From DATKMP01 sp035541775 (GTDB lineage: Bacteria > Bacteroidota > Ignavibacteria > UBA10030): a DNA stretch of 29,827 nt. A program made the translations under genes and the position numbers. The stretch covers positions 1 through 29,827 of the forward strand of contig DATKMP010000240.1 of NCBI GenBank assembly GCA_035541775.1, given 5' to 3'. How positions within the stretch are numbered: the first letter of the stretch is position 1; each line of letters starts with the position of its first letter. Of the stretch, positions 14,743 through 23,794 are shown in pieces. Under the pieces are notes generated by a model. It saw nothing but the letters and a program-made list of their open reading frames with translations. It was not told the DNA's origin and ran no database searches.

Positions 14743-15849
14743 ATGCAAATTGCCGATATCATCACAACAATAGAAACCTGGGCTCCGAAGTGGGCGGCAT
14801 GGGAAAAAGATAATGTGGGACTTCAAGTCGGCGACCCGCAACAACCGGTTACACGAGTTCTCGTTGCGCTTGATGTTACAGAATCCGTGATCGAAGAGGC
14901 AATAGCAAAGAAAGTCGAACTTATCGTCTCACATCACCCCTTGTTATTTCGTCCGCCGGCAACCATCACCACGCAACATCCTGTCGGCAAACTCATTCTT
15001 ACTCTTGCAGAACATCACATCGCAGTTTATTCTTCCCATACAAATTTGGATTCAGCCAACGGCGGCGTCAGTTTTTCCTTAGCGCAAGTATTGGGATTGC
15101 ATAACGTTCGATTTCTCAGTCCGCTGCGAGAGACGCTTGCAAAAATTGTTGTCTTTGTTCCCGAGGGACATGTGGAGCGCGTACGAAAATCGATGGCAAA
15201 CGCCGGCGCTGGAATGATCGGCGAATATGATGAATGTTCATTTGCAATGACCGGCAAAGGAAGTTTTCGCGGATCAGAATCATCAAAGCCATTTCTTGGA
15301 AAAGCTGGACAGGGAGAATTGACGGAGGAGGTTCGTTTAGAAATGCTTGCGCCGCGCGCACGCGTCGATGCGATCGTCCATGCCATGAAAGAAGTTCATC
15401 CGTATGAAGAAGTTGCGTACGACGTGTATCCGTTGTCAAATTCGAATCCGAATTTCGGCATGGGCGCCGTTGGCGAAATATCGAAGCCGCAATCGCTTCC
15501 GCAATTTCTCAGCCATCTGAAACGCAGATTGAATCTCAAAGCTGTAAAATACAGCGGCACGACGTCGAAAAAAATTCAACGCGTTGCCGTTTGCGGCGGC
15601 GCAGGCAACGAGTTGCTTCAAGATGCAATTCATTCAGGCGCACAAGTTTTTATCACCGCCGATGTGCGGTACCATACATTTCAATCCGCGTTAAACCAAA
15701 TCGTGCTGGTCGATGCCGGACATTATGAAACAGAACAAGTTGTGATAAAACCGCTTGCTGAGCGCATTCAGGAAGCCGCGCGTACTGCCGGTTCGTCGCT
15801 CTCAGTCAGCATCACAAAACAAGTAACAAATCCCGTGAATATAGTATAA
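14743..15849 (+). CDS. Nif3-like dinuclear metal centre protein (long form)
   Basis: A 368-residue protein of the NIF3/YbgI/YqfO family, conserved metal-binding cytoplasmic proteins that form hexamers; some databases label them GTP cyclohydrolase type 2. The first half has WAAWEKDNVGLQVGDP, metal-ligand histidines in SHHPLLF (H64, H65) and the TNLDSANGGV motif. The second half has YSGTTSKKIQRVAVCGGAG and DAGHYETEQ, the closing metal ligands. An insert of about 100 residues between the halves (VFVPEGHVERVRKSMANAGAG to HPYEEVAYDVYPL) is the PII/CutA-like domain of the long YqfO-type members. The start follows the terminator by 8 bp. It is followed after 20 bp by the zinc-ribbon gene; that pairing is frequent in bacteria. 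Confidence 0.93.
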   Translation: MQIADIITTIETWAPKWAAWEKDNVGLQVGDPQQPVTRVLVALDVTESVIEEAIAKKVELIVSHHPLLFRPPATITTQHPVGKLILTLAEHHIAVYSSHTNLDSANGGVSFSLAQVLGLHNVRFLSPLRETLAKIVVFVPEGHVERVRKSMANAGAGMIGEYDECSFAMTGKGSFRGSESSKPFLGKAGQGELTEEVRLEMLAPRARVDAIVHAMKEVHPYEEVAYDVYPLSNSNPNFGMGAVGEISKPQSLPQFLSHLKRRLNLKAVKYSGTTSKKIQRVAVCGGAGNELLQDAIHSGAQVFITADVRYHTFQSALNQIVLVDAGHYETEQVVIKPLAERIQEAARTAGSSLSVSITKQVTNPVNIV

Positions 15850-15869
15850 TAGATGTAAAGGAGTTATCG

Positions 15870-16610
15870 TTGGAAAACCGATTACGTGCATTATATGCTT
15901 TACAAATCGTCGATCTTGGACTTGACGATTTACAGTATATGAAAGGCGATCTTCCGCAAGTTGTCGAAGACCTCTCGGCGAATGTCAAATTAAAGCTTGC
16001 CCTCAAAAAAGATTTAGAAGAAACACTTAAAAAATCCTTATCCCTGCGCGATCAAATCGATACAGAAATTCTATCGCTGAAAGAACGCATCGAAAAATAC
16101 AAAACGCAGCAATTTCAAGTAAAGACCAATAAGCAGTACGACGCGTTGGCGCGTGAAGTCGATCAAGCGCAAGAACGCATCACCAAACTGCAAAAAGAAA
16201 TGGAAATGCTGGAAGGCAAAGCCGAAACGGCTAAGCAGGATGCAGAAGCGCTTGCACCCCAAATCGAAACGATGCAAGAAGAACTTGTTCAAAAGAAAAA
16301 AGAACTGGCTGCTGTCAACAAAGAACATGAAGATGAAGAACTGAAACTGAAGCACAAACGCGATAAACTTGCCAGCCGGTTGACCAAAGCAGACCAACAG
16401 ATGTACGAACGCATCCGCAATGCGAAAGATGGCAAAGCCATCGTACCGCTCAAACGCAATTCTTGCGGCGGCTGTTACAATCGCGTTCCGCCGCAAAAGA
16501 TTCTGGAACTTCGCACGAATACTTCTATGCTCGTTTGCGAACGCTGCGGCAGAGTGCTGATTTCCGATTCGATTGTTGAAAGCGTGACCAAAGAAACTGT
16601 CGAAGCATGA
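15870..16610 (+). CDS. Coiled-coil protein with C4 zinc ribbon
   Basis: A 246-residue protein in two parts. Residues 30-180 form a long charged coiled coil (for example LKERIEKYKTQQFQVKTNKQ). The end carries a zinc ribbon with C199-x2-C202 and C223-x2-C226 (SCGGCYNRVPP and VCERCGRVL). This is the CT398/DUF164-type family, often next to Nif3 and thought to act in RNA or nucleic-acid related processes, without firm biochemical assignment. The start is a TTG at 15870, supported by AAGGAG (15858-15863) placed 6 nt upstream. The stop overlaps the RNase H start as ATGA, giving a translationally coupled pair. Confidence 0.92.
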   Translation: MENRLRALYALQIVDLGLDDLQYMKGDLPQVVEDLSANVKLKLALKKDLEETLKKSLSLRDQIDTEILSLKERIEKYKTQQFQVKTNKQYDALAREVDQAQERITKLQKEMEMLEGKAETAKQDAEALAPQIETMQEELVQKKKELAAVNKEHEDEELKLKHKRDKLASRLTKADQQMYERIRNAKDGKAIVPLKRNSCGGCYNRVPPQKILELRTNTSMLVCERCGRVLISDSIVESVTKETVEA

Positions 16611-17023
16611 GAATCTATGCTTTCACCGACGGCGCCTCGCGCGGTAACCCGGGCGAAAGCGGTGTCGGCGTCGTCTTGAAGAACGAGCGCGGCGAACGCC
16701 TTGCGTCACTGTACGGTTACATTGGCAAAACGACAAACAATATTGCAGAATACACCGCACTGCAAACGTGTTTAAAAAAAGCGGCCATGCTGGATTGTAC
16801 CGAATTAATCGTACATTCCGATAGCGAGTTGATGGTGAAACAATTGAACGGCGCATACAAAGTAAAAGATGCCGGCATCAAAAAAGAATTTGAAACGGTT
16901 CATCACTTGCTGCAAGCGGCCGCGTTTCAATTCACCATCAGTCACGTACCGAGAGAACAGAATAAAGAAGCCGACAAGTTGGCAAATCTCGGCATCGATA
17001 CAAAAACACCGTTGAAATTATAA
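16607..17023 (+). CDS. rnhA: Ribonuclease HI family protein
   Basis: A 138-residue RNase H fold enzyme that would hydrolyse the RNA strand of RNA:DNA hybrids. The catalytic acidic residues are visible: D8 in YAFTDGASRGNPG, E48 in NNIAEYTAL, D72 in VHSDSELMVKQLNG and D123 in NKEADKLANLG. The conserved histidine-containing loop ISHVPREQN is also present. The form resembles the short reverse-transcriptase-like RNase HI seen in many bacteria and archaea, without the basic protrusion of the E. coli enzyme. It is the third gene of the Nif3/zinc-ribbon/RNase H run, and RNase P RNA follows about 50 bp downstream. The gene symbol is given for the family; other type 1 paralogues could exist elsewhere. 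Confidence 0.92.
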   Translation: MRIYAFTDGASRGNPGESGVGVVLKNERGERLASLYGYIGKTTNNIAEYTALQTCLKKAAMLDCTELIVHSDSELMVKQLNGAYKVKDAGIKKEFETVHHLLQAAAFQFTISHVPREQNKEADKLANLGIDTKTPLKL

Positions 17024-17076
17024 ATCGCATGCAAGCACTTGCCGCCTGCATGCCGTGTGTGAAAAACCCTGGACCC

Positions 17077-17550
17077 TTTGTCCAGAAGCAGAAGACGGTT
17101 CGTCAGGCAGCCGCTCTCCGCTATATGTGGAGAGAGGAAAGTCCGAACACCGAAGGGCGAGACGCCTCGCGATAAGCGAGGGTTCGGCGGGCAATATCCC
17201 GCCGGAACGGACAGTATCACAGAAAACATACATCCCTCTTTTCCTTCACAGGAAAATTGAGAAAATGGTGAAATGGTGATGTAAGAGACCACCGCATCGT
17301 CAGTAATGACGATGGTCGCGCAAGCGATCCCGATAATATCGGGACAAGAGAAACCCCGTCTGGTGCAAGACCACGTAGGTCCCGTCAATCCGCGATTCAC
17401 TCTGTGACTCGCAGACGAGAGAGTTGCCCGCTCCATTCTGCACACGCAGAGACGGGATGGGTAGGTCGCTTAGAGAAATGGCTGCCTCTCCGCGCAAGCG
17501 GAAAGACAGAATTCGGCTTATCGACGAAACGTTTATGCTTCTGGGTCAAA
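17077..17550 (+). ncRNA. rnpB: RNase P RNA, bacterial class A type
   Basis: The RNA component of ribonuclease P, which cuts the 5' leader from tRNA precursors. Conserved core blocks are visible: GAGGAAAGTCC at 17134-17144, ACAGAAAACATAC at 17219-17231, AAACCCC near 17352, and GACAGAATTCGGCTTA at 17505-17520. The ends pair as helix P1: TTTG-CCAGAAGCA at 17077-17090 with TGCTTCTGG-CAAA at 17536-17550. Helix P12 is enlarged (TACATC 17229-17234 with GATGTA 17278-17283, internal stem 17239-17256). At about 474 nt it is longer than the common 350-400 nt. No clear promoter is seen in 17024-17076, so it may be processed from the rnhA transcript. A T6 run lies at 17564-17569. Boundaries are uncertain by about 10 nt. 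Confidence 0.95.
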
Positions 17551-17607
17551 CAACGATAACGTGTTTTTTCACCTCACGATTCATACAACAGAAGAACTGA
17601 GGCCATT

Positions 17608-19350
17608 GTGTCACCTATTCGTGAATATCGCTGGACATTTCGATCGGAAGCAGAAACTTCCGCAGAACAATCGGAAGCAATTCAAAAACTCATCGACCAA
17701 TTAAACATTTCTCCCATTCTTGCGCGCATCTTAGTCAATCGTAATATTGATTCGTATGAACAAGCGCGTGCATTTTTCCGCCCGAGTTTAGAAGATTTGC
17801 ATGATCCATTTTTGATGGATCAAATGGATGTTGCCGTTGAACGAATTATCCGTGCCATTGCAAACAATGAATCGATTGTCGTGTACGGCGATTACGATGT
17901 TGATGGAACCGACAGTACCGCCATGCTCTGGTCGTTCTTGCGCGATGCAGGCGCCAATGTTCGTTACTTTATTCCTGATCGTGTCAATGATGGGTACGGA
18001 CTTTCCGTCATCGGCATCGACCGCGTTCACGAACTCCCTGTTTCACTTCTCATCTCCGTCGATTGCGGTGTTACTGCTGTGGAACAAGTGGAATACGCGC
18101 GGTCGCAAGGCATCGACGTCATCATCTGCGATCATCACGAACCGGGTAATCAATTGCCGCATGCTGTCGCTTTGTTAGATGCACTCAAACCATCGTGCGC
18201 ATATCCATTTAAATCGCTGTGCGGATGCGGCGTTGCATTTAAATTGATTCAAGCGCTGTGTACGAAAGAACCGATCAAGAGCAAACTCGGCGATGAAGCA
18301 CAAAAATTACTTTTAAATTATTTACAGTACGTTACCCTTGCCACGACAGCGGATATTGTTCCGCTCGTCGGAGAAAATAGGACGCTCGTTAAATTGGGAA
18401 TGGAGCTGATCAATTCCATTCCGCTTCCCGGCATTCACGCACTGATCGAAACTGCCGGCGTTCACTCCAATAAAATTTCTTCCGGGCAAGTCGTCTTCGT
18501 GCTTGCACCACGCATCAATGCCGTCGGCAGATTGGGCAGTGCCAATCGCGCCGTAGAATTATTAACTGCACCATCGTACGATCACGCGCTGCAATTTGCC
18601 CGCGTGATGGAAGAAGAAAATCTGACGCGGCGAAAAATTGATGAAGAGACATTTACCAAAGCGCAAGAAATCGTTGAACAATATTTGAACGGCGACAATG
18701 ACAGCGCGATTGTTCTGCATCAAGAGCAATGGCACCCCGGCGTCATCGGTATCGTCGCATCACGATTGGTGGAACGCTACTACCTCCCGACCATTCTGAT
18801 GACGACGGTGGACGGAAAAGCAAAAGGATCGGCGCGCAGCATTTCGGGTTTCAATATTCACGAAGCATTGAAGCGCTGCGAGGATAAACTGATTCAATTC
18901 GGCGGGCACAAATATGCGGCAGGATTGACTGTGGAATTGGATAAAGTGGATGAATTCCGCGAGGCATTCAACGAAGTGGCGCGCGAACTCTTGACCGATA
19001 AACTGCGCACACCGGAAATTCGCATCGATGCGGAAGTGCAGCTTGCAGATTTAACGCCGAAGTTTGTACGCATTCTCAGTCAGTTTGCGCCGTTCGGTCC
19101 GGAAAACATGCGGCCGGTTTTTGCCGTGCACAGCGTAGAAGTTGCCGGCCAGCCACGCATCGTGGGAAAAAATCATTTGCGTTTCAAAGTGCGCAGCAAC
19201 ACGCACGTACTGGATGCCATCGGTTTCAATCTTGGCGAATTGTTACCGCGTGTGCCTTCCGGCGGCAAAATCGATATTGCGTTCTCGTTGGATGAAAGCG
19301 ATTACAGCGGCGAAGTGATTCCACAATTAAAAATTCGCGACATTAAATAA
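17608..19350 (+). CDS. recJ: Single-stranded-DNA-specific exonuclease RecJ
   Basis: A 580-residue 5'-3' exonuclease of the DHH phosphoesterase family, used in recombination and mismatch or base-excision repair. The catalytic DHH domain shows VVYGDYDVDGTDS (D95, D97, D99), ISVDCGVTA and the name-giving DHH at 175-177 in IICDHHEPG. The DHHA1 domain shows HPGVIGIVASRL and FGGHKYAAGLTVE near residue 430. The C-terminal OB-like domain has FAPFGPENMRPVF. Length is usual for the family. The start is a GTG at 17608 with GAGG five bases upstream. It follows rnpB and precedes ruvC by 33 bp, forming a recombination gene group. Confidence 0.96.
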   Translation: MSPIREYRWTFRSEAETSAEQSEAIQKLIDQLNISPILARILVNRNIDSYEQARAFFRPSLEDLHDPFLMDQMDVAVERIIRAIANNESIVVYGDYDVDGTDSTAMLWSFLRDAGANVRYFIPDRVNDGYGLSVIGIDRVHELPVSLLISVDCGVTAVEQVEYARSQGIDVIICDHHEPGNQLPHAVALLDALKPSCAYPFKSLCGCGVAFKLIQALCTKEPIKSKLGDEAQKLLLNYLQYVTLATTADIVPLVGENRTLVKLGMELINSIPLPGIHALIETAGVHSNKISSGQVVFVLAPRINAVGRLGSANRAVELLTAPSYDHALQFARVMEEENLTRRKIDEETFTKAQEIVEQYLNGDNDSAIVLHQEQWHPGVIGIVASRLVERYYLPTILMTTVDGKAKGSARSISGFNIHEALKRCEDKLIQFGGHKYAAGLTVELDKVDEFREAFNEVARELLTDKLRTPEIRIDAEVQLADLTPKFVRILSQFAPFGPENMRPVFAVHSVEVAGQPRIVGKNHLRFKVRSNTHVLDAIGFNLGELLPRVPSGGKIDIAFSLDESDYSGEVIPQLKIRDIK

Positions 19351-19383
19351 AAATTTTATCACGATGCACATGAACAATCGCTT

Positions 19384-19959
19384 ATGATTATTCTCGGCGT
19401 AGATCCCGGCACATTAGTTACCGGCTTCGGTGTCATCGATGCCGAACGCGGTACGCATCGTGTTTTGGCAGTCGATGTCATCAAAAATGCCGGCGAACAA
19501 ACCATGCCGCTTCGTTTACAACACATTTATAATCGCTTGTGCGACGTGATCGAACAATTTCATCCTGATGAGTTTGCAATCGAAACCGCATTTTACGGAA
19601 AGAACGCGCAGTCCGCGTTGAAACTCGGGCATGCACGCGGTGTTGCGATTCTGGCGGCAGTCAACAGTCAAATTCCGACGACGGAATATTCTCCGCGCGA
19701 AGTAAAAAAATCCGTGACAGGCAACGGTGCAGCGAGCAAAGGACAAGTACAATTTATGGTGAAGTCGCAATTGCATTTGCACGAAGTTCCGACACTGTAC
19801 GACGCAACCGACGCACTCGCCGTCGCGTTATGTCATTCGTACAAATTTCATTCCGGAAAATTTGCATCGATCGATAGAAAAAAAACTTCTGGCAAAACTC
19901 GAAAAAATTGGAGTACTTTCATTCAGCAGCATCCTGAACGTATTGTGAGATCAAAATGA
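19384..19959 (+). CDS. ruvC: Holliday junction resolvase RuvC
   Basis: A 191-residue endonuclease that resolves four-way junctions as a dimer on the RuvAB-bound junction. The acidic active site is complete: D7 in LGVDPGTLVTGFG, E67 in EFAIETAFYGKN, and D140 and D143 in LYDATDALAVALCH. The basic C-terminal tail (KTSGKTRKNW) is longer than in the E. coli protein by about 20 residues. The stop overlaps the ruvA start as ATGA, indicating coupled translation. ATG at 19384 gives a typical first strand. Confidence 0.96.
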   Translation: MIILGVDPGTLVTGFGVIDAERGTHRVLAVDVIKNAGEQTMPLRLQHIYNRLCDVIEQFHPDEFAIETAFYGKNAQSALKLGHARGVAILAAVNSQIPTTEYSPREVKKSVTGNGAASKGQVQFMVKSQLHLHEVPTLYDATDALAVALCHSYKFHSGKFASIDRKKTSGKTRKNWSTFIQQHPERIVRSK

Positions 19960-20564
19960 TTGCATCGCTGACCGGTTTCTTGAAACAAAAAAATCCAACG
20001 GAAGTTTTGTTAGATGTTCATGGCGTGGGCTATGCGGTGCACATTTCGCTTTCGACGTACGAAAAATTGGGCGACGTCGATTCAACCATCACCTTGCTCA
20101 CACATCTGCATGTTCGTGAAGATGCGATGCAATTATTCGGTTTTGCCACGGAAGAAGAACGACAGTTGTTCAAAATGCTTTTGTCTGTTTCCGGCATCGG
20201 ACCGAAACTTGCGCAAAGTATTTTATCGGGGATGAATGCGAGCGAGTTGAGTTCACACCTGCGTTCCGGCAACATCGCCGCATTGACGGCAATTCCCGGC
20301 ATCGGGAAAAAAACTGCCGAGCGAATGGTGGTGGAGCTGCGAGATAAAATTTCCAAGACAACCAGCGCGACAGAATTTGCGTCATCCGATGCAACCGCAT
20401 CGGCGGCAATTCGCAGCGAAGCGTTGATGGCGTTGATGTCACTTGGATTCAATCAGCCGTCCGCAGAAAAAGCTATTCGTGCAGCATCAAACGAAGCCGG
20501 TGCTACTTCCCTTTCTGTCGAAGAATTGATTAAGCGCGCACTCCGGCATACGACGGCGAGATGA
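19956..20564 (+). CDS. ruvA: Holliday junction DNA helicase subunit RuvA
   Basis: A 202-residue protein that binds the four-way junction as a tetramer and loads the RuvB motor. Visible in order: an N-terminal OB fold (MIASLTGFLKQKNPTEVLLD, VHGVGYAVHISL); two helix-hairpin-helix motifs, LSVSGIGPKLAQSIL and LTAIPGIGKKTAERMV; and a small C-terminal RuvB-contacting domain with EALMALMSLGFNQPSAEKAI. Family length and order are normal. It is translationally coupled to ruvC and separated from ruvB by 127 bp containing a hairpin. Confidence 0.96.
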   Translation: MIASLTGFLKQKNPTEVLLDVHGVGYAVHISLSTYEKLGDVDSTITLLTHLHVREDAMQLFGFATEEERQLFKMLLSVSGIGPKLAQSILSGMNASELSSHLRSGNIAALTAIPGIGKKTAERMVVELRDKISKTTSATEFASSDATASAAIRSEALMALMSLGFNQPSAEKAIRAASNEAGATSLSVEELIKRALRHTTAR

Positions 20565-20592
20565 GTATTTATTTTGTAAGGGAGTTCAATTT

Positions 20593-20618
20593 TTCTCCGC
20601 CATTTGTTTGGCGGAGAA
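20593..20618. other. Perfect 10-bp hairpin between ruvA and ruvB
   Basis: TTCTCCGCCA (20593-20602) pairs with TGGCGGAGAA (20609-20618) across a TTTGTT loop. No T-run follows on either strand, so it is not a standard intrinsic terminator. It could stabilise or process the ruvCA message, or be a remnant of a dispersed repeat. Confidence 0.7.
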
Positions 20619-20691
20619 CGTTCCGACTGCTAACCGCTATTTCCTCTTTCACTATCTTGCTATTCGTTGACCTTCTTGCTACTTTTGCATC

Positions 20692-21741
20692 ATGAGAAAA
20701 TCTGATATGACGAAACCCGAACGGCAAGAACACGAAACGGACATCGACCAGACACTTCGTCCGGAACGCTTTGGTGAATTTGTCGGGCAAGAAAAAATTG
20801 TGGAGAACCTGCGCGTGTTTATCGCTGCTGCACGCAAACGCGGCGAAGCATTAGATCATGTTTTGTTGACCGGCCCGCCCGGTCTCGGCAAGACAACGCT
20901 TGCACATATTATTGCGCACGAAATGGGAAGCGATTTGAAAATTACTTCCGGTCCCGCGCTGGAAAAACCCGGCGACCTTGCAGGTATTCTCACATCGTTG
21001 GAAAAATCTTCGGTGCTTTTCATCGATGAAATTCACCGCGTGCCGATCAAGATCGAAGAATATTTGTATTCTGCGATGGAAGATTTTATGGTGGATATTG
21101 TGATCGATAACGGGCCCGGAGCGAAAACGATTCAACTCGGTTTGCAGCCGTTCACGCTTGTCGGTGCAACAACGCGCGCCGGATTGCTGAGTTCGCCGCT
21201 TCGTTCGCGCTTCGGAATAACCAATCGATTAGATTATTATTCCAACAACCAATTGGAGCGAATCCTTCAACGTGCTGCTGGAATTCTTTCTATCGCAGTT
21301 GAGCCGGATGCCATCGTTGAAATTGCAAAACGTTCGCGCGGAACGCCGCGCATCGCCAATCGGCTGCTCAAACGGTGCCGCGATTTTGCCGAAGCCGATA
21401 CGCGACTCTCGCACTTCAACGGCATGCTAACGAAAGAAGTTGCCGAATTCGCATTGCGTGCACTGGAAGTCGATAATCATGGTTTTGATGAAATGGATAA
21501 ACGCATCTTATCGACTTTGATTGAAAAATATAACGGCGGTCCGGCCGGACTGAATACGCTTGCGGTTGCCGTCGGCGAAGAACCGGGAACGCTGGAAGAA
21601 GTGTACGAGCCGTATTTGATTCAGGAAGGATTTTTGGATCGAACGCCGCGCGGGCGCGAAGCGACGCAGCTTGCGTATTCGTATTTCGGCATTTCGCAAA
21701 AAAAGAAATCCAGCGAACAGCAATTGTCGTTGGGCAACTGA
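20692..21741 (+). CDS. ruvB: Holliday junction branch migration ATPase RuvB
   Basis: A 349-residue AAA+ motor that drives branch migration with RuvA. Visible: an N-terminal family block (TLRPERFGEFVGQEKI), Walker A GPPGLGKTTL at 61-70, Walker B VLFIDEIHRV, and the sensor/arginine-finger region GATTRAGLLSSPLRSRFG. The C-terminal winged helix follows with PRGREATQLAYSYFG. Full length. The ATG at 20692 is used, but a second at 20707 (MTKPERQEHE) is equally possible, since neither has a clear Shine-Dalgarno sequence. The gap to ruvA may carry its own weak promoter. Confidence 0.96.
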   Translation: MRKSDMTKPERQEHETDIDQTLRPERFGEFVGQEKIVENLRVFIAAARKRGEALDHVLLTGPPGLGKTTLAHIIAHEMGSDLKITSGPALEKPGDLAGILTSLEKSSVLFIDEIHRVPIKIEEYLYSAMEDFMVDIVIDNGPGAKTIQLGLQPFTLVGATTRAGLLSSPLRSRFGITNRLDYYSNNQLERILQRAAGILSIAVEPDAIVEIAKRSRGTPRIANRLLKRCRDFAEADTRLSHFNGMLTKEVAEFALRALEVDNHGFDEMDKRILSTLIEKYNGGPAGLNTLAVAVGEEPGTLEEVYEPYLIQEGFLDRTPRGREATQLAYSYFGISQKKKSSEQQLSLGN

Positions 21742-21862
21742 CGATATTGACGGCAACGGTAAATTTTCCCAAAATTTATCGATGCGTGAAAAGACCATTC
21801 ACTGCAAATATTTTTAAAATTTCATTTACAGAGAACAAAGAAATTGATATATTTACACACTG

Positions 21863-21892
21863 TATAATGAGAAGAATCATCATCGTCTTCTC
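21863..21892 (+). promoter_or_regulatory. -10 element and leader hairpin before the YCF48-repeat gene
   Basis: A perfect TATAAT at 21863-21868 has no good -35 at the normal distance (TTGATA is only 13 bp upstream). Directly after it, GAGAAGA (21869-21875) and TCTTCTC (21886-21892) form a 7-bp inverted repeat with a 10-nt loop, which would lie at the 5' end of the transcript or act as an operator. GGGAAG follows at 21899. Confidence 0.4.
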
Positions 21893-21916
21893 TCATAAGG
21901 GAAGCGCAACGAAGCC

Positions 21917-23794
21917 ATGAAAGACATATCGAACTTTGCATTCCTCGGAAGAGATTTATGTATAATGATTTTCCTTTATACGTTATCGATCGTTCCTTCG
22001 GCTTTTGCACAAAATGCTTCTTCAAATTTTTATTCCGTAACGTACCGCGATCCTCAAACAGCATGTGTTATCGGTGATAACGCTCTTTTTGCACGATCCT
22101 CCGACGGAGGCGCAACATGGTCGGTAAGCCATCTTCCGGGTATCACCACTTCGCTCCGCGATATACGTTTTACCGATTCCCGTCATGGGTTTATCGTCGG
22201 TACAAATGGCATGCTGATCCGTTCTACCGACGGGGGAAGTACGTGGATTCAAAAACAAATTGTTCCCAATCAAGATTTCACAAAAATATTTTTTTCTGAT
22301 GCGCTCAACGGCATCATCATCGGTCCTGCCGGATTTATTACACACACAACGGATGGAGGCACGACATGGAATCATGTCGAAAGCGGTACAACGAATAAGC
22401 TGAACGCTCTTTGCTTTGTCTCTGCCACCATCGGAACAATCGTCGGCGATCAAGGGACGATTCTGCGCACAACCGACGGTGGGCGTTCATGGAAGGATAT
22501 TTCTTCTTCATTCTTAAGCAATAATTTATTCGGTGTTTCTTTTGTCGGGGAAACAGGTCTTATTTCTGGCGACAATGGTGTAATTCTATATACCGCGAAC
22601 AGCGGCGATCGATGGGAATTGGTCCCGAGCGAAACCGATCGGCTGTTGCTCCATATTTTGTTTTCTCCTTCACAAGTTGCTTTTGCTGTCGGACTGAATG
22701 GTACCATCCTTTCCTCAACGACAGGAAAAAGCCGCTGGGATAAACAACCCAGCCCTCTCGATGTTCATTTTACATCGATTGCTTTTGGCGATAAAAATAA
22801 TGCCGTCATCATCGGCAGCAAGTTGACGATTCTTCACAGCACGGACAGCGGCATTTCTTGGAACGCTGCAGAGCAAAAAGAAGAAAGCATTCCTTCGCCC
22901 GCTGCAGCGAAACCAACACCGCCGGCGGTACAAAAACAAATTGTTGTAACGGCGGTCGGCACAAACGGCGTGATCCTTGTTTCAAAGGACATGGGTGATT
23001 CATGGCAAACCATTGCTAACAACGACCAGACAACGCTGATGGGAGTTGCTGCGAATCATCATTCTGCATTTTCTGTCGGCATCGGCGGCTTGGTCCTGGT
23101 AACCCACAACGACGGAGAAACATGGACACAACAAAGTTCCGGCATGAAAATACCGCTGTATGGAGTTTCTTTTCCGTCGGCCGACACCGGATTTATCGTG
23201 GGCGATTATGGAATTGTTCTTCATACCACCAACGGCGGAACAGCATGGGCAAGAATGACAACAGGGATGATGAATCATTTACGCGATATTCAATTTCTCG
23301 ATTCGAAAAATGGACTCGCTGTCGGAAGCGGCGGCGCAATTATTTCCACTTCCGATGGCGGAACGACATGGCTGTCGCATGCGAGCGGGACAACAAATTG
23401 GTTGAACGCCGTCCAGCAAATCGATGCCTCGACCGTGGTCACCGTTGGAGCCAATGGCACAATTCTTCATTCATCCGATAAAGGGGCAACTTGGTCACCA
23501 CAGACAAGCGGTACCACCAACGAATTGTTTGCGTTATATTTTCTTGATGGACAGAATGGATTCGTTGTCGGCGCAGGCGGATTGATTCTCTCGACAACGA
23601 ATGGCGGAACGACCTGGGCATCTGTTCGCAGCAAATCGTCTGCCGATCTGCGCGCCGTGCAGTTTATCAATCGGTCTATCGGATTGATTGTCGGCGAGTC
23701 CGGAACGGTTTTGCGCACCACCGATGGCGGGACATCGTGGAAAACTGTGGATGTCAACACACAGCTTTCGTTGTTTGGGTTGAGCATCAACTAA
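21917..23794 (+). CDS. Secreted YCF48/BNR-repeat protein, double seven-bladed propeller
   Basis: A 625-residue exported protein. Residues 1-31 form a signal peptide ending AFA before QNASS. The rest is fourteen repeats of the form G-x-V-G-x-x-G-x-I-x-x-T-x-D-G-G-x-T-W. Seven lie before a Pro/Ala/Glu-rich linker (about residues 320-340, EESIPSPAAAKPTPPA) and seven after it, consistent with two seven-bladed beta-propellers. The YCF48/HCF136 family shares this fold, but photosystem assembly is not implied here; many heterotrophs carry such secreted or surface versions. No C-terminal type IX sorting domain is visible. Its last 8 bp overlap the convergent pseudouridine synthase gene. Function unknown. 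Confidence 0.9.
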   Translation: MKDISNFAFLGRDLCIMIFLYTLSIVPSAFAQNASSNFYSVTYRDPQTACVIGDNALFARSSDGGATWSVSHLPGITTSLRDIRFTDSRHGFIVGTNGMLIRSTDGGSTWIQKQIVPNQDFTKIFFSDALNGIIIGPAGFITHTTDGGTTWNHVESGTTNKLNALCFVSATIGTIVGDQGTILRTTDGGRSWKDISSSFLSNNLFGVSFVGETGLISGDNGVILYTANSGDRWELVPSETDRLLLHILFSPSQVAFAVGLNGTILSSTTGKSRWDKQPSPLDVHFTSIAFGDKNNAVIIGSKLTILHSTDSGISWNAAEQKEESIPSPAAAKPTPPAVQKQIVVTAVGTNGVILVSKDMGDSWQTIANNDQTTLMGVAANHHSAFSVGIGGLVLVTHNDGETWTQQSSGMKIPLYGVSFPSADTGFIVGDYGIVLHTTNGGTAWARMTTGMMNHLRDIQFLDSKNGLAVGSGGAIISTSDGGTTWLSHASGTTNWLNAVQQIDASTVVTVGANGTILHSSDKGATWSPQTSGTTNELFALYFLDGQNGFVVGAGGLILSTTNGGTTWASVRSKSSADLRAVQFINRSIGLIVGESGTVLRTTDGGTSWKTVDVNTQLSLFGLSIN

